Of a stretch of DNA of 64,000 nucleotides, positions 1 through 8,785 are shown in pieces; within the stretch, counting starts at the first letter, position 1; the number at the start of each line of letters is the position of its first letter. Position numbers and translations under genes: made by a program. The notes under the pieces are model-generated. The model ran no database searches, had not been told where the DNA came from, and saw nothing but the letters and a program-made list of their open reading frames with translations. Origin of the DNA: Clostridium carboxidivorans P7 (GTDB lineage: Bacteria > Bacillota > Clostridia > Clostridiales > Clostridiaceae); assembly GCF_001038625.1 (NCBI RefSeq), contig NZ_CP011803.1:1860001-1924000 (forward strand), read 5' to 3'.

Positions 1-1285
1 TTTGTATTATTACTATGTGTTTTGCTAACACCCTAAATTGCATAATTAATTCATTTTCTTTTATACATATTCCTGCATTCTTTTGTCTATAATAACCTAA
101 CATGAAGAAAAAAGGCAGAATTAATAAACTAAAAAAGCCATATTTAAACTTATAAGTAATAAAAAATGTTATTAATAATGGGAGTATACTAGCTCTAATT
201 AGATAACCCACAATAGCTTTATTGGATGAATGAGAAAATTCAAATTTTGGTTCTATTTCAGTTAAAACTTCTTTAAAAAATTTATCTATTTGATTTTTCT
301 TAAGAAGTGGACATAAAATAGTAGACTCACCCTTTTCCTTACCATATCCTATACTTTCAATGTTAATGGACACAGCATTAAAAGGTTTCTTTAACATTCC
401 TTCTACAATGGATATACTTTGTATTCTATAAATAGGAATTATGATTGACTTTTTATCAAACAATCCATAAGTTATGTTTATTTTATTACCATTTCTTTTT
501 ATTGTAAAATCATAATACGTTATAACTGTAGTAATAATAGATATAATAAATGTTATTACAAGTGCTATTATTACAAGTGCTGCTATTAACTGAATTGATT
601 TATAAGCCATTATACTTTCAGCACTTTTATTTCCAAAACTATCAAGCTTATTTTTAAAGCTCTTTGGAATTATATTATTTATTTTGTCATATAACACAAA
701 GATAAATAGTAACCCTCCCATTATATATTTTGATGTTACAGCAGTAATAATTAAATCCATAACTGAAGCCTTATATTTTACGTCATCATGAGAAATTTTT
801 TCTTGCTTATGTCCTGTTATAATCTTTTCTTCTTCATTTTTATCAATATTTTTGCTGCTTAATAAAACTTCCTTAATATTTTCTGCTTCTTGTTTACTTA
901 AAATTAAGTGAACCTCAGTTTCTTTGCCGCCACCTGCAGTATCAATTTTAAGTGTAACTACTCCAAATAACCTTTGAACAAATTTAGAATCTATATCCAT
1001 AGTATGTATTTTATCTTTAGGTATATATCTGGATTTTCTATTTATTACACCTTCTTTAACATGCATACCAGTTTCATCAAAACCATATACATTCTTTTTC
1101 CAACTTACTATGGTTGTTACTACAATAGCTAGTACAATTAAAGTAATTATCAAAAATAAAATTTTAGCATTCTTACCCTTAGTAATTACAGCACCTATTA
1201 TAATTAAAAATGAAATTATATATTCCTTCAAATTATTAATTATTTTACTTATTAAAAAATATGGATGTTGCTTCTTATATTTCAT
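1..1285 (-). CDS. YdbT-like membrane protein with bacterial PH domains (partial)
   Basis: The gene runs off the left edge of the window, so only about 428 N-terminal residues are visible. It starts at an ATG at 1285 and overlaps the end of the upstream PH gene by 11 bases, which suggests translational coupling. Hydrophobic segments lie near residues 20-60 and again further in (about 180-230). Between and after them are beta-rich stretches typical of the bacterial PH (DUF304/bPH2) fold, with the recurring signatures IPKDKIHTMDI and IIIPIYRIQSISI. In Bacillus the YdbS/YdbT pair has this architecture. It has been linked to membrane or antimicrobial stress, but its biochemical role is unknown. 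The reading frame stays open to base 1. The pairing with the next gene supports the call. Confidence 0.8.
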   Translation of the reverse strand, partial: MKYKKQHPYFLISKIINNLKEYIISFLIIIGAVITKGKNAKILFLIITLIVLAIVVTTIVSWKKNVYGFDETGMHVKEGVINRKSRYIPKDKIHTMDIDSKFVQRLFGVVTLKIDTAGGGKETEVHLILSKQEAENIKEVLLSSKNIDKNEEEKIITGHKQEKISHDDVKYKASVMDLIITAVTSKYIMGGLLFIFVLYDKINNIIPKSFKNKLDSFGNKSAESIMAYKSIQLIAALVIIALVITFIISIITTVITYYDFTIKRNGNKINITYGLFDKKSIIIPIYRIQSISIVEGMLKKPFNAVSINIESIGYGKEKGESTILCPLLKKNQIDKFFKEVLTEIEPKFEFSHSSNKAIVGYLIRASILPLLITFFITYKFKYGFFSLLILPFFFMLGYYRQKNAGICIKENELIMQFRVLAKHIVIIQ

Positions 1286-1751
1286 CTTCACCTAAACTCC
1301 TTACTACAGAACTAGTTATAGCATTTTGAAGTTCTTTTGCTATATCATCTACTAAAGCTGGAATCTCATACTTACCTCCTGCAGTATATATAGCTAAATT
1401 TGTAAGTTCAAAATGTAAAAGTATTGGTCCTGTAGATGTATCCACATACTGTATTCTTTTTATAGGAATTACTACAGTCTTTATTACGAATACTCCATAT
1501 CTAAGTATTACCTTGTCCTTTTCCATGTAATAAGACCAATTTTTATACTCTATCTTTGGAAAAATTAGTGCACTTATAAAATTCAATACTATAATTGCAA
1601 CAAAAATACCTGATACAATGTTCTTAAATTTAAAATGAGGTACAAATTTAAAAAATGCTACAAATACTAAAAATATTATAACCACTCCAATAAATTCTTT
1701 AATTCTAAAAACTTTAACAGCATCCTTTGAAATTTTGTGTTCTTGTTCCAT
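1275..1751 (-). CDS. YdbS-like PH domain membrane protein
   Basis: This is a 158-residue protein with two hydrophobic segments near the N terminus (about residues 18-35 and 42-63). A single bacterial PH domain follows, with the signature VVIPIKRIQYVDTSTGPI. It resembles the short partner (YdbS type) of the YdbS/YdbT membrane pair. The ATG at 1751 has a clear upstream AAGGAGG. Its 3' end overlaps the start of the longer PH gene, so the two are one operon and probably form one membrane complex. The exact function of the family is not established. Confidence 0.8.
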   Translation of the reverse strand: MEQEHKISKDAVKVFRIKEFIGVVIIFLVFVAFFKFVPHFKFKNIVSGIFVAIIVLNFISALIFPKIEYKNWSYYMEKDKVILRYGVFVIKTVVIPIKRIQYVDTSTGPILLHFELTNLAIYTAGGKYEIPALVDDIAKELQNAITSSVVRSLGEDEI

Positions 1752-2097
1752 ACTTTCCTCCTTGAATTAGTAAATATAATTTATGCACTAAATATCATCA
1801 TGTAATATATTATCTAGCAGCATATTCATTTGAGTATTTTTGATACTCCTCATCTACTTTTTATTATATATTATTTTATAATACTTTAAATAAACTTAAT
1901 AAACTCTTTATAATTTAAAAATATTAGAAGAATTTTTTGTCTTCACTTTATCCAATTTTATTAAATTTCATATTATGATTCCTGTTTGTTATGTTTAAAT
2001 TTTATATAATTATTATTTCTTAAACATTAAATAAAGCTTAAAATATCCTTAAATATTTAAAGTGGATATTTTAAGCAAAAATCATATAAGCTTCCAT
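1752..2097. other. Intergenic region upstream of the PH operon
   Basis: This AT-rich gap of roughly 350 bases separates the PH operon from the MutS-like gene. A short dyad (GAGTAT/ATACTC, 1832-1848) lies in the presumed leader or promoter zone of the PH operon. I see no convincing open reading frame, and no promoter strong enough to name. Confidence 0.4.
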
Positions 2098-2124
2098 TAA
2101 AAAAAGCAGAAATTTATTCTGCTT
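2098..2124 (-). terminator. Rho-independent terminator overlapping the mutS-like stop codon
   Basis: On the minus strand the arms AAGCAGAA and TTCTGCTT (2104-2111/2117-2124) form a stem with a 5-base loop, followed by a run of seven T. The stop codon of the MutS-like gene lies inside the hairpin. Confidence 0.85.
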
Positions 2125-3796
2125 CCCAAACACCATCTTTCAAAAATGTATTTGCTTTTTGTTGTGCTTTTTCAACAATATCATCGGTATACCCTAAAAT
2201 CCCTAAAAGCTTTATAGCATTTTGAGTAGTTGATCTTCCTTCATGTATTTTATAATCAAAAGTTATTTCATTATCTGCAATATTTTCTTGAAAATGATAA
2301 TTAGAAAAATATCTTTCAAGTATGTGAGTAAGTTCTACATCATGAGTTGCAGCAACACATACACAATTATTTAAAGTTAAATATTTTAAAACTTGTGAAG
2401 AAGCTGATATTCTCTCTACAGTATTGGTTCCTCTCAAAATTTCATCTACAAAACATATAGTTGGTGTATCTTCATTTAAACTATCAATAATTCTCTTTAA
2501 AGACTTAGTTTCTGCAATATAATAACTCTCATTATTAAATATATTATCCTTCAATGCCATGGAAGTATATATTTTAAAATAACAGCATTTAAATTCCTTC
2601 GCAAGACAAGTATATATGGTTTGTGCAAAAATAATATTTATGGCTAAAGTCTTCAAAAAAGTTGATTTTCCGGAAGCATTGGATCCTGTAATCAAAATGG
2701 AATCTGGCATTTCTATGGAATTAATTACTGCATCCTTTATAAGAGGATGACTGATATCTTTAAAAATGTTAATTTGCTCTGTCTTTTTACTACAATTAAT
2801 TAACTCAGGAGTAACATATTGTTCAATTCTCTCCCTGTAAGATGCAATGGATATACAACTATCTATAGTACCTATAGCTTCAAATATAATTTTAAATTCT
2901 CTACTTTTTTCTACAAGCATATTGGATACTTTTTCATAATTAATTAAATCTGTAAGAAATATTATGCTTATGTATTCCATTACTAATCCCATATCTGTAG
3001 CACTATTACTTGAATTAAATGATGCCTTTTTAATAGACTTCATTGATTTAAGAGCTTCCTTTAACTTTTCACTATAATCCTTTAATTCTTCTACCTCTTC
3101 TTTTGAAATCAATTGTGCATACTTAACTATTTTCACTATATACTTAAAGGCTTCTAATTTATACTTAATCTTCTTTTCTTCACCATAGTATATAAACATG
3201 TTTATAGCTACAGCTGCAAACATTATAGCCAAACCAAGGCGAGGATTTATAAATGTAATAGCTAATGATATAATAGGCATGGCAGCTAAAATTCTATAAT
3301 AAACTAAAGATGAATTTCTTTTTTTATCTTTGCTGTAAAAGTAATCTGATATAAAACAACTTCTCTTCTTACCTAATTTAGCAAGCAAATATTGTATGTC
3401 CTTTCTTTCCTTTTCATTACTTTGAAAAAACTTAATTAATCTATCTCTCAATTTAAGTTCTTTCTCATCATATAAAGGTTCTCTCAACATATTATATAAA
3501 TATTGTTCGCCGGGACTGCTTTCGGTAGAATTTATTTTTTTGAATATGCTGTCCATATTCAAATCATTCCATGTAATTTCATCTATAAAAAACTTATCTT
3601 TTTCATCTTCTTTTTTATTATTAAAATATTCAGAAACAGTTTTAAAATCATCTTCACTATATTTTCTTTCTACTTCTTTTCCCCATTCATTTTCTATTCT
3701 ATGTTTAATTTCATTATTTTCTTTAAAATTTGATCCTAAAGTAATTATAGTTCCTATAACTAAAACTACTAAGATATATCCTACAATTGTTGCCAT
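2114..3796 (-). CDS. Membrane-associated MutS-family ATPase
   Basis: This 560-residue protein carries the C-terminal ABC-type ATPase core of MutS proteins. Walker A (GSNASGKST) is near residue 372, Walker B (FVDEILRGTN) near 447, and the His-containing ATHDVELT segment follows. It lacks the N-terminal mismatch-recognition domains of MutS1. Instead it has a hydrophobic N-terminal segment (residues 5-22) and another hydrophobic pair near 165-205, so it is probably membrane-bound. Similar MutS-like proteins of unknown function occur in Firmicutes. A role in mismatch repair should not be assumed. The ATG at 3796 has a strong GGAGGAG site. It stands alone with its own terminator. Confidence 0.8.
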   Translation of the reverse strand: MATIVGYILVVLVIGTIITLGSNFKENNEIKHRIENEWGKEVERKYSEDDFKTVSEYFNNKKEDEKDKFFIDEITWNDLNMDSIFKKINSTESSPGEQYLYNMLREPLYDEKELKLRDRLIKFFQSNEKERKDIQYLLAKLGKKRSCFISDYFYSKDKKRNSSLVYYRILAAMPIISLAITFINPRLGLAIMFAAVAINMFIYYGEEKKIKYKLEAFKYIVKIVKYAQLISKEEVEELKDYSEKLKEALKSMKSIKKASFNSSNSATDMGLVMEYISIIFLTDLINYEKVSNMLVEKSREFKIIFEAIGTIDSCISIASYRERIEQYVTPELINCSKKTEQINIFKDISHPLIKDAVINSIEMPDSILITGSNASGKSTFLKTLAINIIFAQTIYTCLAKEFKCCYFKIYTSMALKDNIFNNESYYIAETKSLKRIIDSLNEDTPTICFVDEILRGTNTVERISASSQVLKYLTLNNCVCVAATHDVELTHILERYFSNYHFQENIADNEITFDYKIHEGRSTTQNAIKLLGILGYTDDIVEKAQQKANTFLKDGVWEAE

Positions 3797-3869
3797 TATT
3801 TCTCCTCCTTCTTAGGCATCTTGAAAAAAATAATAAGTCCATCTGCTAGTCTATTTTATTTCAAATGCC

Positions 3870-3916
3870 TTAAAAATATCCTCATGGGTAAGATACTTCT
3901 TACTTATGAGGATATT
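3870..3916 (-). terminator. Terminator of the cheV transcript
   Basis: The arms AATATCCTCAT (3875-3885) and ATGAGGATATT (3906-3916) form an 11-bp outer stem with additional inner pairing. On the minus strand the stem is followed by TTTTT. It lies about 140 bases downstream of the cheV stop. Confidence 0.75.
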
Positions 3917-3950
3917 AAATGGATATATTATAATATGTCCAAAAATTAAA

Positions 3951-4026
3951 CTAACAATCATCTGGTTTTTTCATAGCTATGCTTAAAAATAATTTTTGCA
4001 TATTCATAATCCCCTATGATTGTTAG
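3951..4026 (-). other. Inverted repeat containing a possible 18-codon peptide
   Basis: CTAACAATCAT (3951-3961) and ATGATTGTTAG (4016-4026) are perfect 11-bp inverted arms between the cheV stop and its terminator. On the minus strand the loop holds an AGGGG site and a short reading frame MNMQKLFLSIAMKKPDDC that ends inside the second arm. Whether it is translated is unknown. It could equally be only a structured 3' region. Confidence 0.25.
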
Positions 4027-4053
4027 TTATACCATTCCATAATAATTAAATTT

Positions 4054-4965
4054 TTACTTATTTGCTTTTATACGTTCTGTAAAATCATCTATAACATTTA
4101 CTAACTCCCCTACTTCTGGTTTGCTCAACTGAGCATCAGCACCTACAGAAATTCCTTTATGTTTCAAATCACCTGTTATTAATGATGAGAATATTACAAC
4201 CGGCAATTTTTTCAAAAGAGGATGCTCCTTAACTTTTCTTGTAAGAGTATGTCCATCCATCTGTGGCATTTCAATGTCTGTAATCAACATTTGAACGTCA
4301 TCTATAAATTTATCTTTCTTTTCTTCTACTAAGTTTGTTAAATAGTCTAAAGCTTGTTTACCATCATCAAACATTAATAAATTCTTAAATCCAGCCTTAG
4401 TAAGCGTATCCTTCAATAATTTTCTTATTAATGCTGAATCATCTGCTAATACTATTTTAACATTTGATCTATCCTTATAATCTACTTTCACAATTTTGTC
4501 TTCACTTATACCTGTACTTGGATTAATGTCTGTAACTATCTTTTCAAAATCAAGCAATAATATTATCTTATTATCTAAAACAATATTTCCTATTACTAAG
4601 GAATTTGCAGATATATCATCTGGTTTCATTATTTGTTCCCATCTAATACGATGAACTCCTAAAATATCATCTATGTTAAAGCCTACTTTAACTTTATTAA
4701 ATTCAGATATTATAACTTTAGATTTTTCTTCTATTTCACTTTGTTTTTCTAATATGTATTTTAAATTTATTAATGTTATTATTTCATCTCTACATAATAT
4801 AAGTCCGCCTATTGCAGGATGTGATTGTGGCAATTTGGTTAAATTATCTACTTCTAATACTTCTTTAACTTTTATAACATTAATTGCATAATGCTTATTA
4901 TTTACTACAAATTCCAGTATTTCAACTTCTCCAGTACCACTTTCTAATAATATATTTGTGTTCAT
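4054..4965 (-). CDS. cheV: Chemotaxis coupling protein CheV
   Basis: This 303-residue protein has two parts. Residues about 12-150 form a CheW-like coupling domain that links receptors to CheA (start ILEFVVNNKHYAINVIKVKE, then LPQSHPAIGGLILCRDEIITLINL). Residues about 170-300 form a response-regulator receiver with the phospho-acceptor segment ITDIEMPQMDG near residue 225, the acidic pair in VLADDSALIRK, and a C-terminal KP in QLSKPEVG. This is the standard CheV architecture, in which phosphorylation of the receiver tunes receptor adaptation. The ATG follows GGAGAGAGGG. No other chemotaxis gene is nearby, so it is an isolated cheV. Confidence 0.93.
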   Translation of the reverse strand: MNTNILLESGTGEVEILEFVVNNKHYAINVIKVKEVLEVDNLTKLPQSHPAIGGLILCRDEIITLINLKYILEKQSEIEEKSKVIISEFNKVKVGFNIDDILGVHRIRWEQIMKPDDISANSLVIGNIVLDNKIILLLDFEKIVTDINPSTGISEDKIVKVDYKDRSNVKIVLADDSALIRKLLKDTLTKAGFKNLLMFDDGKQALDYLTNLVEEKKDKFIDDVQMLITDIEMPQMDGHTLTRKVKEHPLLKKLPVVIFSSLITGDLKHKGISVGADAQLSKPEVGELVNVIDDFTERIKANK

Positions 4966-5110
4966 AATTTTATCCCTCTCTCCATTTTAGTATTATTGAA
5001 AATTACAAAACAACTTTAGCTTTTCTATATTGTAAGTTAAAGTAAGTAGTTTAAATATATAATCTCATATAATGACAATATATGCAATAACTATATTTAA
5101 AATTTTGCAC

Positions 5111-5428
5111 TTAATACAAATCCACACCTTTCACTCCAAATATTGGCTGCATGAAAGGCAATTTTAATTTCCTGTAAATAGATATATTTCCCTTTATTTT
5201 AAGTTCTTTAGATACAAATATCTTAACATCTTCAAATTCAAAAACATCATAATTTTCTTTTTCAATTTCATCTTCATAATAAATTTTTACTTTTAGACTC
5301 CTAGCCTGAGTCCTAGTACCATTTCATTCACATTCTACAGATCTACTTATAAGCTTTATTACAAAACATAAGTTTTTATTTTTAACATATTTCAAAGCTT
5401 TACTTTCAATAGTTAATTCAGTATCCAT
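5111..5428 (-). CDS. Candidate selenoprotein, CC/Se-motif-like (in-frame UGA at codon 35)
   Basis: The ATG at 5428 follows GAGGAG with 9-base spacing. It opens a frame of 105 residues interrupted by a single TGA (5324-5326, codon 35) in the context VECE-U-NGTRTQ. The reading frame stays open and protein-like for 70 codons after the TGA. Sixteen bases past the TGA the message can form a hairpin (GGACTC/GAGTCT) with the loop AGGCTAG, which fits published bacterial SECIS rules (G at loop start, 16-37 base spacing). The overall pattern resembles the small clostridial '(seleno)protein with CC/Se motif' family as I remember it: an N-terminal alpha/beta segment, a Cys/Sec site, then xYDVFEFEDVKIFVS and a basic tail. 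The function of that family is unknown. It lies 26 bases behind the YARHG gene. The alternative is a nonsense-mutated pseudogene. Confidence 0.6.
5295..5326 (-). promoter_or_regulatory. SECIS-like hairpin immediately after in-frame UGA
   Basis: TGA at 5324-5326 is followed by 16 bases, then a 6-bp stem (5308-5313 with 5295-5300) closing a 7-base loop AGGCTAG. Loop composition and distance match bacterial SECIS elements such as that of fdhF. The stem is short, so the call is tentative. Confidence 0.45.
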
Positions 5429-5454
5429 TTAATTTTACTCCTCGCATGTTAAAA

Positions 5455-6294
5455 TCAATTGGCATAATCACTTTCTTTATAATCAGAATCATATCCAGGT
5501 GCTACTTTACCACCTTCTTGGGTTATTATAACTTTAATATTATGTCTTTCTAATGCTGAAAGCTGTTTTCCTTCACCAGTAAAATTTTTATCTTCTTTGT
5601 ACCAGGATTTTGATTTAAAATAATTCTTAAAAGGTTCTCCAAATACATATCCATGTCTAGCAAATATTTCATTTCTAGCTAACTGAAGTTGTTTCTTACT
5701 CAACCCTTTTAAATCATTTTTAGTTATAGGCCTTTTATTGCTATATGGAAGTATATATTCATTTGAATCCTCATCTTTTTCTTCTGTTTGTGTCTTACTA
5801 TCTTTTTCTGTATTCTGCTTTGTTGATGTTTTTTCATTATTATAGGTAGTCTGCTTATTTGAAGAATTTGAAACACTAGGATTATTATTCTTTCCTTTAT
5901 TTAAATGCATATAAGTAATACCAAAACCTACAAAAAATACAAGTACTATTGCTGCTGCCAAAGCTTTTAATTTTATACCTCTAGATTTTAAATTGTCAAT
6001 TCCAGGTTCTGATTCATCCTCCACTTTATCAAATTCATGAATATTAGATTTCATATTTATAGTATTATCGTCGTAATTTATTTTTTCTTTATGTTCTATG
6101 AATTCTACATACTCGCCTTTTTCTACTATAGTATTTCCATCTGAATTGTCTTCATTTTTTATAGTATCTTTTATTATATTATCTTCTATATTTCTATTTA
6201 TATTATCCTCTTCTATTTTATGCTTTGCACCACAAGATGGACAAAATTTGTCCTTACTACTTAGTTCATATCCACATTTTCTGCATTTACCCAT
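5455..6294 (-). CDS. Zinc-ribbon membrane protein with C-terminal YARHG domain
   Basis: The start is taken at the ATG at 6294 (MGKCRKCG...), because AAGGTG is correctly spaced for it. The protein begins with a double-CxxC zinc ribbon (CRKCG, CPSCG). An acidic linker follows, then one transmembrane helix (about residues 108-128, AAAIVLVFFVGFGITYM), and a Ser/Thr/Lys-rich extracytoplasmic linker. A YARHG domain ends the protein, with the signature ARNEIFARHGYVFGEPF near residue 207. YARHG domains are found outside the membrane or wall of many Firmicutes and are thought to bind cell-surface material. It lies 84 bases after the GAP1-like gene, in the same direction. It may be read with that operon or from a weak internal promoter. 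Confidence 0.85.
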   Translation of the reverse strand: MGKCRKCGYELSSKDKFCPSCGAKHKIEEDNINRNIEDNIIKDTIKNEDNSDGNTIVEKGEYVEFIEHKEKINYDDNTINMKSNIHEFDKVEDESEPGIDNLKSRGIKLKALAAAIVLVFFVGFGITYMHLNKGKNNNPSVSNSSNKQTTYNNEKTSTKQNTEKDSKTQTEEKDEDSNEYILPYSNKRPITKNDLKGLSKKQLQLARNEIFARHGYVFGEPFKNYFKSKSWYKEDKNFTGEGKQLSALERHNIKVIITQEGGKVAPGYDSDYKESDYAN

Positions 6295-6328
6295 TAAAGA
6301 AATCACCTTACTTTCTCGTAATCCACAT

Positions 6329-6358
6329 ATTATATAGCTTTAGTAAAGATTTTATTAA
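6329..6358 (-). promoter_or_regulatory. Possible internal promoter for the YARHG/selenoprotein pair
   Basis: On the minus strand TTAATA (6353-6358) and TATAAT (6329-6334) are separated by 18 bases, about 35 bases before the YARHG start codon. The -10 is perfect and the -35 is weak. Confidence 0.3.
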
Positions 6359-6378
6359 TATAAAACTTAAAAGTTCAC

Positions 6379-7488
6379 TTAATAATTTTTAAATTTAATT
6401 TTAATTTTATCTATGAAAAATTTCATAATTTTTACAAATTTATTTCCATGCATATTATCATTTTCTTTAAAATTATTGTACTGTTCTTTTTCATCTTTAA
6501 TACCAATTTTAGCAGTTTTTTTATCAGCAATACTATTCCTATTATTACCCCCAAATATATCATCATACTCACATAAATTCAACGATTCTTCAATCTTATG
6601 ATTATCCACTTTATTAAAAAAGTCATTTAATACAGCTTCATTTCCAATATTATTTATAACAAAATCGATGAATGGATGTTTTGCCGAATCTATTCCATCA
6701 ATATAAAATTCCTTACCTGGAATATCAAAAATATACCCTGCTTTTAACTCTGTATTAATCCTTTTTATGCTGCCTTTACATAAAAAAATAATATTTATAA
6801 AATTTTTGTTTTTAGGTACCTTCATATAAGTTATGAAGCCTATTCTTCTTCTCACTGGAAAAGGAAGCACTCTATACAAATATCTCAAAATTTCCCTGGA
6901 AATATATTCAATATAATTTTTTTCACAATCAAGCACTACATAAATCTTTTTCCCATACTGTGCTGCATGAAAAGAAGCTTTAATGATATTCGTAAATATT
7001 TCCTCATTTATAGAAGCTTTACTATACATTTCTTCTATAGAAGAAGTGTAATTTAAAGACTTACTTTGCTTAATTTCCCGAACTTCTGGTATAACACGTC
7101 CTTCATTTATATCATAATTATGAATAAACCCTTCAGAATATATTATTCTTTCCGGGTTCTTTATATAATCATCTTTTTCTTCTTCTGGAATTATGTAATT
7201 ATGAGTAAAATATCTATTTCTTTCCCCTGTATAATCTCTTCCTGCAAAAGCAGATTCACCAATTACCATACTACCATCTTCTGTATTTACACAAAAAAGT
7301 GCTTTGGGGTATTTAGACAAATCTTCTTCCCCTGCAAGACTAACTGGAGCTTCATAAAAGCATAAGTCCTGTAATGTATTTATTATAAATTCATCCTGCA
7401 AATTGGCACTCTTTGCCACAGTATCATAACCTGGAGTTTTGCTAAATATACCTCTTCTATCTCTAGTATAAAAATGCTGCGCAATCAT
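6379..7488 (-). CDS. GAP1-like GTPase-associated protein (short form)
   Basis: This 369-residue protein is encoded 2 bases after the preceding GTPase gene, with the RBS GAAGGG inside that gene's end. Its N terminus (QHFYTRDRRGIF...) and the motif FAGRDYTGERNRYFTH near residue 88 match the layout of the 893-residue protein at 19881, which has YIGRDYSGRYGNYICH at the same position. I therefore call it a divergent, shorter member of the GTPase-associated protein 1 (GAP1) N-terminal family. The rest is mixed alpha/beta with a basic C-terminal tail. GAP1 proteins are known only from comparative genomics, as partners of zinc-ribbon double-GTPases. No catalytic activity is established. Confidence 0.6.
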   Translation of the reverse strand: MIAQHFYTRDRRGIFSKTPGYDTVAKSANLQDEFIINTLQDLCFYEAPVSLAGEEDLSKYPKALFCVNTEDGSMVIGESAFAGRDYTGERNRYFTHNYIIPEEEKDDYIKNPERIIYSEGFIHNYDINEGRVIPEVREIKQSKSLNYTSSIEEMYSKASINEEIFTNIIKASFHAAQYGKKIYVVLDCEKNYIEYISREILRYLYRVLPFPVRRRIGFITYMKVPKNKNFINIIFLCKGSIKRINTELKAGYIFDIPGKEFYIDGIDSAKHPFIDFVINNIGNEAVLNDFFNKVDNHKIEESLNLCEYDDIFGGNNRNSIADKKTAKIGIKDEKEQYNNFKENDNMHGNKFVKIMKFFIDKIKIKFKNY

Positions 7489-7490
7489 AG

Positions 7491-8765
7491 TTAATCCCTT
7501 CTCCCATCTAAATAGTTCATCTCATAAAGCAGCCATAGAAAAGGTTCATCTACCCTTATATGCTCTATACCCACATTTTCATCTATTTTTAAATTTTGAG
7601 GATTACAGCCTAAAGAAGATACTGCAAAATATCCTGTTGTTTTAAAACAAGCATCCATGGCACCTTTAAAAGGAGCATCAGCTTTTTCTAAAAATTTCAT
7701 AACTTCTCCATTTATATTTTCAAACTCATTTAAATTAAAAAACTTTTCATGATTATAGTTTCTAAAAATATTACTATTTTCACTTATGTATTCTTCATCT
7801 CTTAAATTTTTAAGCATATCACTTTTAGTTACCACAACTGCTGTAGGTATACTTGTCTTTTCGTGAGATTGCTTCGATATAAAGTTTTCAAAAAAGTACA
7901 CGATTATATCCTTAGGTTCTTGATATTTTTCCGTAAAGTCTCCTTTAACTTCCTTATTCATAAGACTTATTTTTTTCCTTAAAGCTCTCATTTGAAGCGG
8001 ATCCACAAGAAATATTATTCCATCTGAATTTTTTATATGATCTCCATGCTTTTCTATATAACCTTTATCTGTCATTCCTTCTCCTGGTACATCATAAAAA
8101 ATTAGGGTAAGAGGAGGGATCTTATCATTTTTAAATTTCATATTTGCTATTAATGGTTCTACATGCTGTTTAGGGGTCGGATCCAACATTATATTGTTAT
8201 CAAAGATTTTTTCTTGATTTTCTCTTATTTCATCGTTATATTCAGAACTTCCTGCAATAAGAGATGCACCTATTCTTTCACAGGTATACTTTTCAAGCAC
8301 ATATAAAAGTGCAGTCATATAAACAGATTTACCTACCTGAGAAGCTCCAACTACGGAAATAACTTTTGAAGGCCCTCTACCTGCAGTTATAGGAAGCTCA
8401 TTATGACAATAAGGACAAAGCCTTTCACTAGTACTTATATCATATTTATCTTTAATCTCTATAAGTACCCCATCAACCCTTGTCTTATTTTTTTCTGGAA
8501 TATCCTGAGTTTTAATTACTGAATTTATTTCTGGTAAAGCTGATTTTCCAGCTTTTCTATTGTACTCATTTAACAATTCATCTATTGTCTTTTCATATTC
8601 AGGATCTCCTTCTTCTGCATGAGAAGCCCTAAAAACCACCTGCTCTGTTTTAAATTTCTTAAAACAGAAAGGGCATTTTATCATAAAAGGTCCCTTTTCA
8701 TAAGTAGCTTTTTTATATTCACTTTTCTTTTTATTATTTCCATGAAAAATTTGAAAAAGACCCAT
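7491..8765 (-). CDS. Zinc-ribbon TRAFAC-type GTPase (DO-GTPase-like) 1
   Basis: The start is chosen at the ATG at 8765 (MGLFQIFHG), 9 bases after AGGAG. Two CxxC knuckles (CPFC near residue 31 and CPYC near 118) form a zinc ribbon split by a helical insert. The G domain follows: P-loop GASQVGKS near 138, G3 motif DVPGEG near 226, a LVDPLQ strand, and G4 motif TKSD near 313. This is the arrangement of the bacterial double-GTPase (DO-GTPase) families predicted for NTP-dependent conflict systems. It is paralogous to the GTPase at 22564 (shared GIIFLVDPLQ and SLGCNP/ALGCNP segments). It sits between a beta-sandwich gene and a GAP1-like gene, the same neighbours as its paralogue. Confidence 0.78.
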   Translation of the reverse strand: MGLFQIFHGNNKKKSEYKKATYEKGPFMIKCPFCFKKFKTEQVVFRASHAEEGDPEYEKTIDELLNEYNRKAGKSALPEINSVIKTQDIPEKNKTRVDGVLIEIKDKYDISTSERLCPYCHNELPITAGRGPSKVISVVGASQVGKSVYMTALLYVLEKYTCERIGASLIAGSSEYNDEIRENQEKIFDNNIMLDPTPKQHVEPLIANMKFKNDKIPPLTLIFYDVPGEGMTDKGYIEKHGDHIKNSDGIIFLVDPLQMRALRKKISLMNKEVKGDFTEKYQEPKDIIVYFFENFISKQSHEKTSIPTAVVVTKSDMLKNLRDEEYISENSNIFRNYNHEKFFNLNEFENINGEVMKFLEKADAPFKGAMDACFKTTGYFAVSSLGCNPQNLKIDENVGIEHIRVDEPFLWLLYEMNYLDGRRD

Positions 8766-8785
8766 AAGTCTCAACTCCTTTAAAA

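Noticed and set aside
4966-5110. Possible sigma-D type promoter for cheV (TAAA-N14-TTCAATAA).
   Set aside because: Only about 5 of 8 -10 positions fit the consensus, so it is too weak to list as a feature.
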